Shown: positions 1 to 4,904 of the stretch, one piece after another
Numbering within the stretch: the first letter of the stretch is position 1
How the letters are laid out: every line of letters starts with the position of its first letter
Assembly (NCBI GenBank): GCA_937894535.1
Contig: CALBHI010000491.1
Coordinates: forward strand, 1 to 7,980
Reading direction: 5' to 3'
DNA: 7,980 nt
From: an uncultured Verrucomicrobiota bacterium
GTDB lineage: Bacteria; Verrucomicrobiota; Kiritimatiellia; CAIVKH01
Translations under genes and position numbers: made by a program
Notes under the pieces: model-generated
Database searches by the model: none
Seen by the model: the letters and a program-made list of their open reading frames with translations, nothing else
Told to the model about the DNA's origin: nothing

Positions 1-59
1 CCGGAAGGCTCGCCCTCCCGTCACGGCCGTTCCCTGACGCGGGAGGGCGAGCCTCCCGG
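1..59. repeat. Long near-perfect hairpin downstream of the sigma factor gene
   Basis: GGCTCGCCCTCCCG (7-20) is the exact reverse complement of CGGGAGGGCGAGCC (40-53). The stem extends by A6-T54, skips one mismatch (5/55) and continues with 1-4 against 56-59. That gives about 19 paired positions around a 19-base loop (21-39). GGCGAGCC occurs at 46-53 and again at 58-65, and its complement is at 7-14. The hairpin lies 9-10 bases past the sigma factor stop codon on the minus strand, so it could end or stabilise that transcript, but no T-run follows the stem on that side. It may equally be a dispersed palindromic (REP-like) element. The window edge may cut it. Confidence 0.75.
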
Positions 60-68
60 CGAGCCGTA

Positions 69-908
69 CTAATGAATCGCCAATACTCGTTCGTTTTCAT
101 CCATCATTTCGCGCAATTTGGCAATCGCGGAATTCTGGATCTGGCGGACGCGTTCGCGGGTGATGTTGAATTTAGCCCCGACATCTTCGAGGGTTTCCAC
201 GTGGCGTTCGCGCAGGCCGTAGCGCATCATGAGGATTTCCCGTTCGCGGTGGTCGAGGCGGTCGAGCAGGTGTTCGAGTTCGTCGCGGAGTTGGGCGTCG
301 TTGATCAGGTCGTACGGGGTGCGGGCCTTGTCGTCGCCGATGAGGTCGCCGAATTCCGCGCCGTCGCCGTCGCCGATCGGGGCGTCGAGCGAGGCGGGCT
401 TCAGCGAAACGGTCTGCCAGTGGCCGACCACGGTCGGGGAGACGCCGAGTTCGGTGGCCAGTTCGTCGGTGGTGGGTTCGCGGCCAAATTCCTCGGTCAG
501 CCGGTGTTCGGCGCGGCGGAGTTTGGCAATCTTGTCCACGAGATGGGCGGGCAGGCGGATGGTTTTGCTCTGGTTGGCGAGGGCGCGTTTGATGCCCTGC
601 TTGATCCACCAGGCGGCGTAGGTGCTCAGTTTGCCGCCTTTTTTGGGGTCAAACCGTTCCACGGCCTTCATCAGACCGATGTTGCCTTCGGAAATCAGGT
701 CGAGCAGGGGGAGGCCGTAGCGGGCGTAGTCGTGGGCGATCTTCACGACCAGGCGCAGGTTGGCGCGGACCATCAGTTGCCGGGCTTTTTCATCGCCCCG
801 CTTGATGCGTGCGGCCAGCTCGATCTCCTGCTGGGGGGTGAGTAGTTCGGTTTGACCGATCTCCCGCAGGTAGATCTTCATCGTTTTGGTGTCGGTTTCC
901 TGCGTCAT
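69..908 (-). CDS. RNA polymerase sigma factor, sigma-70 family (short RpoD/SigA type)
   Basis: A 279-residue sigma factor that directs core RNA polymerase to promoters. Region 1.2 is at about 9-42 (IYLREIGQTELLTPQQEIEL). Region 2 is at about 45-113, with NLRLVVKIA, the DLISEGNIGLMKAVERFD core-binding stretch and the STYAAWWIKQGIKRA segment that melts and reads the -10. Region 3 is at about 119-195. Region 4 is at about 210-270, with the -35-reading helix-turn-helix ending in NITRERVRQIQNSAIAKLRE. Region 1.1 is absent, so it is far shorter than E. coli RpoD and resembles the compact sigma factors of PVC bacteria. Whether it is the primary or an alternative factor cannot be told. The frame is open to GTG at 980, but that start lies inside the upstream terminator and adds a basic, unconserved tail. 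ATG 908 is preferred, with ATG 881 (MKIYLREIG) possible. Neither has a clear Shine-Dalgarno. Confidence 0.95.
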   Translation of the reverse strand: MTQETDTKTMKIYLREIGQTELLTPQQEIELAARIKRGDEKARQLMVRANLRLVVKIAHDYARYGLPLLDLISEGNIGLMKAVERFDPKKGGKLSTYAAWWIKQGIKRALANQSKTIRLPAHLVDKIAKLRRAEHRLTEEFGREPTTDELATELGVSPTVVGHWQTVSLKPASLDAPIGDGDGAEFGDLIGDDKARTPYDLINDAQLRDELEHLLDRLDHREREILMMRYGLRERHVETLEDVGAKFNITRERVRQIQNSAIAKLREMMDENERVLAIH

Positions 909-941
909 GACAACAAATCGGGGAACGGGTGAAACCCTTAC

Positions 942-967
942 AAAAAAAGCGCGGCTTTTTTTCCGCG
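942..967 (-). terminator. Rho-independent terminator after larE
   Basis: Read on the minus strand, CGCGG (967-963), an eight-base A-rich loop and CCGCG (954-950) form a 5-bp all-GC stem. One C separates the stem from seven Ts (948-942). It starts 26 bases past the larE stop codon and ends before the sigma factor ATG, so it should separate the two transcripts. The stem is short, but the flanking A7 and T7 tracts can also pair and lengthen it. On the plus strand the same symmetry gives no useful transcript to end. Confidence 0.7.
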
Positions 968-992
968 ACCCACCGGCCACGGGAGGGGCGGG

Positions 993-1850
993 TCAGGTCA
1001 GCCGCTTGAAGACCTCGTTCAGGCTGCCGCGGCGGTAGCCTTGGAGGTCGAGGGTGGTGTAGCGGAAGCCGCAGGATTTCATCAGGGCGACGATGCGCTC
1101 GCGGAGGTCGGGGTCGGCGGCGCGGGCGATCTGGTCGGCGGGCAATTCGATGCGGGCGACATCGTGGTGGATGCGCACGCGGAGGTGGGTGAAACCGAGG
1201 TCGTGCAGGCCGTTTTCCGCCTGTTCCACCTGCGCGAGGGCGTCGCGGGTGATGGCGATCCCGTAGGGGAAACGGGAGGCGAGGCAGGAGAAGGCGGGTT
1301 TGTCGTGGGTTTTCAGGCCGAGTTGGCGGGAGGCGGCGCGGATATCAGCCTTGGTGAAGCCGAGTTCCTGGAGCGGGCTTTCCACGCGTTGTTCGAGGGC
1401 GGCCTTGCGGCCGGGGCGGTAGTCGGTCAGGTCGTCGGCGTTGGTGCCGTCGACGATATGGGCGTAGCCCTCGGCGTCGGCGATGGTGCGGAGCAGGCCG
1501 TAGAGTTCGGTTTTGCAGTGGTAACAGCGGCTCGACGGGTTGTTCGCGTAGTCGGGATTGGCGAGTTCGTTGGAGGCGATGATGCGGTGGTTCAGGCCGA
1601 GGCTGGCGGCGAGGGCGCGGGCCTCCTCCAGTTCGCGGGCGGGGAACGAGGGGGAGGTGGCGGTGACGGCCAGGGCGCGTTCGCCGCGTTGTTCGCGGGC
1701 GACGGCGGCGAGCAGGGTGCTGTCCACACCGGCGCTGAAGGCAACGATGACCGAGTCCATGGCGGCGAGGTGGGCGCGCAGCCGGGCCAGTTTTTCATCC
1801 GGACTGGGCGGCCATTCGACGGCGGTTTCGGGCTGTGGGTGCGCGGTCAT
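993..1850 (-). CDS. larE: LarE, ATP-dependent sacrificial sulfur transferase (nickel-pincer cofactor synthesis)
   Basis: A 285-residue cytoplasmic PP-loop enzyme. In the known pathway LarE adenylates the carboxylates made by LarB and replaces them with thiocarboxylates. LarC then inserts nickel to give the pincer cofactor of lactate racemase and relatives. The pyrophosphate loop FSAGVDST is at 38-45. The RCYHCK motif (Cys109, Cys112) and DGTNADDLTDYRPGRKA (134-150) are typical of LarE. Cys189 in KPAFSCLASRFPYG sits where the sulfur-donating Cys176 of Lactobacillus LarE lies. Whether the other cysteines bind an iron-sulfur cluster, as reported for some homologues, cannot be judged here. ATG 1850 is chosen over an upstream start at 1886 because the extension runs through the promoter. 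No Shine-Dalgarno precedes it. larB and larC are not in the window, so its client enzyme is unknown. Confidence 0.93.
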   Translation of the reverse strand: MTAHPQPETAVEWPPSPDEKLARLRAHLAAMDSVIVAFSAGVDSTLLAAVAREQRGERALAVTATSPSFPARELEEARALAASLGLNHRIIASNELANPDYANNPSSRCYHCKTELYGLLRTIADAEGYAHIVDGTNADDLTDYRPGRKAALEQRVESPLQELGFTKADIRAASRQLGLKTHDKPAFSCLASRFPYGIAITRDALAQVEQAENGLHDLGFTHLRVRIHHDVARIELPADQIARAADPDLRERIVALMKSCGFRYTTLDLQGYRRGSLNEVFKRLT

Positions 1851-1856
1851 GGGGAC

Positions 1857-1886
1857 ACCATACGGCCAACGGGCGGGGAAGTACAA
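1857..1886 (-). promoter_or_regulatory. Promoter of larE, with its -10 only 6 nt from the ATG
   Basis: On the minus strand TTGTAC (1886-1881) and TATGGT (1862-1857) are separated by 18 bases and resemble -35 and -10 boxes. Only six bases (GTCCCC) separate the -10 from the larE ATG at 1850. Transcription would therefore start at or beside the A of the ATG, giving a leaderless mRNA. This fits the lack of a ribosome binding site. Confidence 0.55.
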
Positions 1887-1974
1887 GCGGGAGCGTTCGG
1901 GGCGTATGGCGGTTGTTGGCGGTTGCGGTGGTGGGTGGATGATACCAGGATTCGTCAGGCCGCGGGACGACCGC

Positions 1975-2062
1975 CGGATTTACCGCGCTTTCTGCGTTGG
2001 AGCAGCGGGGGCGGACTTGAGTCCAGCCCCCGCTGCTCCGCCTTGAAATCACGGCAAATCCG
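1975..2062. repeat. Nested palindromic element (~88 bp) between larE and mog
   Basis: The inner hairpin pairs GGAGCAGCGGGGGC (1999-2012) with GCCCCCGCTGCTCC (2026-2039), a perfect 14-bp stem. After a bulged A (2025) it continues with GGAC (2013-2016) against GTCC (2021-2024) around a TTGA tetraloop. Outer arms CGGATTTACCG (1975-1985) and CGGCAAATCCG (2052-2062) match at 10 of 11 positions. The nested symmetry with matched outer arms looks like a REP/MITE-type mobile palindrome more than a terminator. There is no T-tract and neither flanking gene ends here. Confidence 0.75.
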
Positions 2063-2089
2063 ACAATCGTCCCGCTAATCCCGCTTTCA

Positions 2090-2122
2090 GCGTGATTACC
2101 AGACGAATCCAGGTGGTCACGC
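2090..2122. repeat. Imperfect inverted repeat
   Basis: GCGTGATTACC (2090-2100) faces GGTGGTCACGC (2112-2122) across 11 bases. Six outer and three inner pairs match around a 2x2 mismatch. It could be a protein-binding dyad or a weak hairpin. Nothing ties it to either gene. Confidence 0.3.
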
Positions 2123-2223
2123 ATCGTCCCTCCTCCGGCGGGTAAACGTCGCTGCGCTCGCCGATTAAACCAAGACATCATCCAGTTTTTTATCGGATTC
2201 TTTATTGTACTACCCATGATCCC

Positions 2224-2250
2224 CATCCGCCTCATCCGTCCTATCCGCGG
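2224..2250. repeat. Triplicate repeat with a 9-bp period (ATCCG core)
   Basis: CATCCGCCT, CATCCGTCC and TATCCGCGG follow one another, with ATCCG at 2225, 2234 and 2243. It lies directly before the CCTGA tandem repeat. An ATG at 2216 opens a 13-codon frame through it (an Ile-Arg repeat) that I do not regard as a gene. Confidence 0.65.
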
Positions 2251-2252
2251 TT

Positions 2253-2282
2253 CCTGACACCTGACACCTGATCACCTGATCA
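2253..2282. repeat. Tandem repeat (CCTGACA)x2 (CCTGATCA)x2
   Basis: Two perfect 7-mers (2253-2259, 2260-2266) are followed by two perfect 8-mers (2267-2274, 2275-2282) that differ by one inserted T. Each 8-mer contains the palindrome TGATCA. It lies 33 bp upstream of the mog -35 and could be an operator array, a slippage-prone microsatellite or part of a dispersed intergenic element together with the preceding ATCCG repeat. Confidence 0.7.
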
Positions 2283-2314
2283 CGGAAACCTCTCGTCCTC
2301 CTGCGTCCCCTCCC

Positions 2315-2343
2315 TTGCATTTCCGGGTATGACACGGTATGGA
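2315..2343 (+). promoter_or_regulatory. Promoter of mog, with the -10 overlapping the ribosome binding site region
   Basis: TTGCAT (2315-2320) and TATGGA (2338-2343) are 17 bases apart. The -10 ends six bases before the mog ATG at 2350, the same spacing as at larE. A GGAGGGGG run (2341-2348) overlaps the -10 and would look like a Shine-Dalgarno. If the promoter is used, however, most of that run may lie upstream of the transcript start. An alternative -10, TATGAC (2328-2333), would put the run inside a short leader. Confidence 0.5.
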
Positions 2344-2349
2344 GGGGGC

Positions 2350-2871
2350 ATGAAGTTCGGGGTTATCAATGTTTCGGATCGGGCCGCCGCCGGGGTGTAC
2401 GAAGATACGCCGGGCAAGGAAGCCGTGGCATGGTTGCGTGAGGCGGTGGCCGAGGCATGGGACTTGTCGTATGCGGTGGTGCCGGACGACGAAGCGACCA
2501 TCGCGGCGACCTTGATCGACATGGCAGACCTTCAGGGTTGCTGCCTGATCGTGACCACCGGGGGCACCGGACCGGCGCCGCGCGATGTGACCCCGGAAGC
2601 GACCGTCAAGGTCTGCGAACGCCTGCTTCCGGGATTCGGTGAAGCGATGCGGGCCGAATCGCGGAAGATCGTGCCGACCGCGATCCTCTCGCGCCAAGTG
2701 GCCGGCTCGCGTGGCCGTTGTCTCGTCGTCAACCTGCCCGGCAAGCCGACCGCGATCCGCGAATGCCTCGAGATCATCGCCGGAGCCTTGCCCTACGCCA
2801 TCCACCTGATCAGCGGGGAACAGGTGACCTACCAGGCCAGTCGCGCACCCGCCTTCCGGCCCAAGCCATGA
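2350..2871 (+). CDS. mog: Mog, molybdopterin adenylyltransferase
   Basis: A 173-residue cytoplasmic enzyme that adenylates molybdopterin with ATP, activating it so MoeA can insert molybdate. The sequence follows E. coli Mog closely: SDRAAAGVYED near the N terminus, PDD at 45-47, the nucleotide/pterin-binding TTGGTGPAPRDVTPEAT (69-85), PGFGEAMR, VPTAILSRQVAGSR, NLPGKP (128-133) and a C-terminal AFRPK. Asp46 and Asp79 match the two catalytic aspartates reported for E. coli Mog. It lacks the short insertion E. coli Mog has before its C-terminal helix. These features fit Mog better than MoaB, its close relative. The frame extends to ATG 2329, but ATG 2350 fits family length and the promoter spacing. 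Its stop overlaps the NUDIX start by ATGA, so the two genes are probably co-transcribed. No other molybdenum cofactor gene is in the window. Confidence 0.92.
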   Translation: MKFGVINVSDRAAAGVYEDTPGKEAVAWLREAVAEAWDLSYAVVPDDEATIAATLIDMADLQGCCLIVTTGGTGPAPRDVTPEATVKVCERLLPGFGEAMRAESRKIVPTAILSRQVAGSRGRCLVVNLPGKPTAIRECLEIIAGALPYAIHLISGEQVTYQASRAPAFRPKP

Positions 2872-3410
2872 AACGGGAACCGCTGCTCGCCTTGTTGCAG
2901 GAGTACCGCACGCGGTATCCGGAAGAACACGATATGGTCGACCGTGCCATCGCCTTCGTCACCGCGCACGAGGATTGTTTTGAGCGTTCACTCGCCGTCG
3001 GCCACATCACCGGTTCGGCCTGGGTGGTCAGCCGCGACGGCGCGCGGGTGCTGTTGACCCATCACGCCAAACTCAACCGCTGGCTGCAACCGGGGGGCCA
3101 CGCCGACGGCGATCCGGATGTGTTGCGGGTTGCGTTGCGCGAGGCGGAGGAGGAAACCGGATTGCCCGCCGAGCCGGTGGACCTCGGCTTGTTCGATGTC
3201 GATATCCATGTCATTCCCGCGCGCGGTGCGGAACCGGCCCACGACCATGTGGACATGCGCTTTGCCGTGCGCGTGGACGATGCCCGCCCGTTTGTGGTCA
3301 GCAGCGAATCACACGACCTCGCCTGGGTGCCGGTCGACCGCCTGACCGAGGTCACCCGCGAGCCCTCGATGTTGCGCATGGCCGCGAAATGGCTTCACCG
3401 CCCGTCCTAG
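2868..3410 (+). CDS. NUDIX hydrolase
   Basis: A 180-residue NUDIX-fold pyrophosphohydrolase that would cleave a nucleoside diphosphate linked to another moiety. The substrate cannot be assigned. The NUDIX box spans 77-99: it opens with GGHADGD and ends in REAEEETGL, which keeps the metal-binding RExxEE core. The glutamate expected at the seventh box position is proline (Pro83). As I recall, a GGHxDGD opening without that glutamate recurs in one NUDIX subfamily, so this may be a subfamily trait and not damage. A ~45-residue helical N-terminal segment precedes the fold. ATG 2868 overlaps the mog stop by ATGA and has no Shine-Dalgarno, suggesting translational coupling. The longer upstream frame is only an out-of-frame read of mog. 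After the stop there is a T-rich stretch (3411-3425) but no hairpin. Confidence 0.9.
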   Translation: MKREPLLALLQEYRTRYPEEHDMVDRAIAFVTAHEDCFERSLAVGHITGSAWVVSRDGARVLLTHHAKLNRWLQPGGHADGDPDVLRVALREAEEETGLPAEPVDLGLFDVDIHVIPARGAEPAHDHVDMRFAVRVDDARPFVVSSESHDLAWVPVDRLTEVTREPSMLRMAAKWLHRPS

Positions 3411-3419
3411 TTTTTCTGC

Positions 3420-3447
3420 TTTTTTCCCGCTCCCCACCCGCTATGCT
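3420..3447 (+). promoter_or_regulatory. Possible weak promoter of thrC
   Basis: TATGCT (3442-3447) is a good -10-like hexamer nine bases before the thrC ATG. The -35 region is only a T-run (TTTTTT, 3420-3425, 16-base spacing), so support is weak. The 46-bp gap after the NUDIX stop contains no Shine-Dalgarno, which fits a leaderless or near-leaderless thrC transcript. Confidence 0.35.
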
Positions 3448-3456
3448 GCCCGCCCT

Positions 3457-4851
3457 ATGACCTCGATGACCTACAGCAGCACGCGCGGCCAGACGCCGGC
3501 GATGGGTTTTGCCCGCGCGGTGATGACCGGGTTGGCACCGGATGGCGGCCTGCTCGTGCCCGACCGTTTTCCCGATGTGCGCGACCGGCTGTCCCGTTGG
3601 TCGTCGTTGGCCTATGCCGACCTGGCGTTCGAGGTGATGCGCCTGTTCTCCGACCTGCCCGAGGATGACCTCCGTGTGCTGGTGGACCGCAGTTACGCGA
3701 CCTTCCGCCATCCCGAGGTGGCACCCACCGTGGCCGCCGGCCCGGTCCATGTACTGGAGTTGTTCCACGGCCCGACCCTCGCCTTCAAGGACATCGCGCT
3801 GCAGTTTCTCAGCAACTTCTTCGAATACCAGCTCGGCCGCGAGAACGGCCGCCTGAACATCGTCGGCGCGACCAGCGGCGACACCGGCAGCGCGGCCATC
3901 CACGGCGTGGCCGGGCGCGACCGGATGAATATTTTCATCATGCACCCGAAGGGCCGGGTCTCGCCGCTGCAGGAGCGCCAGATGACCTCGGTGCTCGACC
4001 CGAACGTCTTCAACATCGCGCTGGAAGGAACCTTCGACGACGGCCAGCGGATCATGAAGACGTTGTTCGAGGACGTGCCGTTCAAAGAGCAGTACGCGCT
4101 CGGCGCGATCAACTCGGTGAATTGGGCGCGTGTGCTGGCCCAGATTGTCTATTATTTCCACGCCGCGTTTGCGGTGATGAAACGCACCGGCGCGGACCGC
4201 GTGCGTTTCGCCGTGCCGACCGGAAACTTCGGGGACGTGCTCGCCGGCTACTACGCCCAGCGCATGGGCCTTCCGGTGTCGCGGCTGGTGCTCGCCACCA
4301 ACGAAAACGACATCCTCGCCCGGTTTTTTACCCGCGGTGTGTACAGCAAGGGCGAGGTCGTCCCGACGATCAGTCCGTCGATGGATATCCAGGTCGCGAG
4401 CAATTTCGAGCGCTACCTGTTTGAACGCGTACGCCGCGATGCCGGTGCGTTGCGCGGCCTGATGGCTGGATTCGCGGCCACCGGATCGCTGACCCTTCCG
4501 CACGAAGAGGGGAAAGCCGTGGATCCGTTGTTCATCGCCGGTGTCGGACACACCGAGGCAACCAGGAAGGTGATCCGCCGCTACTACCGCGAACACGGGT
4601 ACTTGCTCGATCCGCACACCGCGGTCGGCGTGCACGTGGCCGAGCAGCACCTCGATGCGAACGAACCGATGATCTGCCTGGCCACCGCCCATCCGGCCAA
4701 GTTCCCGCAGGCCATCGCCGAGGCGCTCGGCGAGGATGTCGCCCATCATCCCATCCTCGACGCGCTGAAAGACGCACCCACCCGTTGCGTGACTTTGCCC
4801 AATGACCTCGCGGCCATCCGCGCCTTCATTGAGCAACACGCGCGCGCCTAA
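3457..4851 (+). CDS. thrC: Threonine synthase (long, ThrC2-like form)
   Basis: A 464-residue PLP enzyme of the last threonine step, converting O-phospho-L-homoserine and water to L-threonine and phosphate in the cytoplasm. The N-terminal STRG and GLAPDGGLLVP motifs, ELFHGPTLAFKD (101-112) with the PLP-binding Lys111, the phosphate-binding GATSGDTGSAA (137-147), INSVNWAR, PTGNFGDVLAGYYA and SPSMDIQVASNFERYLF are all diagnostic. Length and motifs match the long form shared by E. coli and yeast, not the shorter Bacillus type. The C terminus DPHTAVGVHVA and ATAHPAKFP are also typical. The frame is intact. ATG 3457 is chosen, and ATG 3466 is possible (M4). Neighbours are not threonine genes, so thrC appears to be transcribed on its own. 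Confidence 0.97.
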   Translation: MTSMTYSSTRGQTPAMGFARAVMTGLAPDGGLLVPDRFPDVRDRLSRWSSLAYADLAFEVMRLFSDLPEDDLRVLVDRSYATFRHPEVAPTVAAGPVHVLELFHGPTLAFKDIALQFLSNFFEYQLGRENGRLNIVGATSGDTGSAAIHGVAGRDRMNIFIMHPKGRVSPLQERQMTSVLDPNVFNIALEGTFDDGQRIMKTLFEDVPFKEQYALGAINSVNWARVLAQIVYYFHAAFAVMKRTGADRVRFAVPTGNFGDVLAGYYAQRMGLPVSRLVLATNENDILARFFTRGVYSKGEVVPTISPSMDIQVASNFERYLFERVRRDAGALRGLMAGFAATGSLTLPHEEGKAVDPLFIAGVGHTEATRKVIRRYYREHGYLLDPHTAVGVHVAEQHLDANEPMICLATAHPAKFPQAIAEALGEDVAHHPILDALKDAPTRCVTLPNDLAAIRAFIEQHARA

Positions 4852-4867
4852 TCCGTTCCGGGTTCGC

Positions 4868-4895
4868 TTGACTTGACCCCCCGTTGCGTTACGTT
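4868..4895 (+). promoter_or_regulatory. Promoter of the lipoprotein-resB-ccsA unit
   Basis: TTGACT (4868-4873) matches five of six consensus -35 bases. A -10-like TACGTT (4890-4895) follows after 16 bases. The ATG at 4905 is nine bases past the -10 and has no Shine-Dalgarno before it, again suggesting a leaderless or very short leader. The -10 is poor, so the call is moderate. It sits in the 53-bp gap after thrC. Confidence 0.45.
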
Positions 4896-4904
4896 TGCGC
4901 ACCC

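Larger units (their letters stand above)
1851..2349. other. Non-coding divergent intergenic region rich in repeats
   Basis: About 500 bp between divergent larE and mog with no convincing gene. Open frames here are shadows: their translations are low-complexity or Arg/Pro-rich and read straight through palindromes. Contents from left to right: the larE promoter; a G-rich tract (1907-1938) with many GG pairs; an ~88-bp nested palindrome (1975-2062); a weak inverted repeat (2090-2122); an AT-rich island (2176-2210) that stands out in this GC-rich window; a 9-bp-period triplicate (2224-2250); a CCTGACA/CCTGATCA tandem (2253-2282); and the mog promoter. Confidence 0.75.

Noticed and set aside
72..845. 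Long plus-strand open frame (257 codons) opposite the sigma factor gene
   Set aside because: It is the complement of a gene with unmistakable sigma-70 regions. The translation is Val/Phe/Gly/Ala-rich with no recognisable motif, as expected of an antisense shadow in GC-rich DNA.
909..980. N-terminal extension of the sigma factor from GTG 980
   Set aside because: The extra 24 residues are encoded across the larE terminator (942-967) and are not part of any sigma region.
1999..2039. Strong hairpin read as a bidirectional terminator
   Set aside because: No gene ends towards it (larE and mog both point away), there is no T-tract on either side, and outer arms extend the symmetry beyond a terminator.
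1041..2078. 345-codon plus-strand open frame spanning larE and the palindrome
   Set aside because: It is antisense to larE, low-complexity (Gly/Ala/Val/Glu) and reads through the 1975-2062 palindrome, so its length reflects GC bias.
2090..2170. Possible tRNA or small structured RNA in the intergenic region
   Set aside because: The inverted repeat at 2090-2122 is imperfect. No cloverleaf, TTCGA arm or CCA end could be fitted.
1795..2235. 146-codon minus-strand frame in the larE-mog gap
   Set aside because: It overlaps the larE start in another frame, runs through the palindrome and the larE promoter, and shows no domain, signal or consistent codon use.
3352..4902. 516-codon minus-strand frame opposite thrC
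   Set aside because: thrC on the plus strand is certain from its motifs. The antisense product is His/Arg/Gly-rich and featureless.
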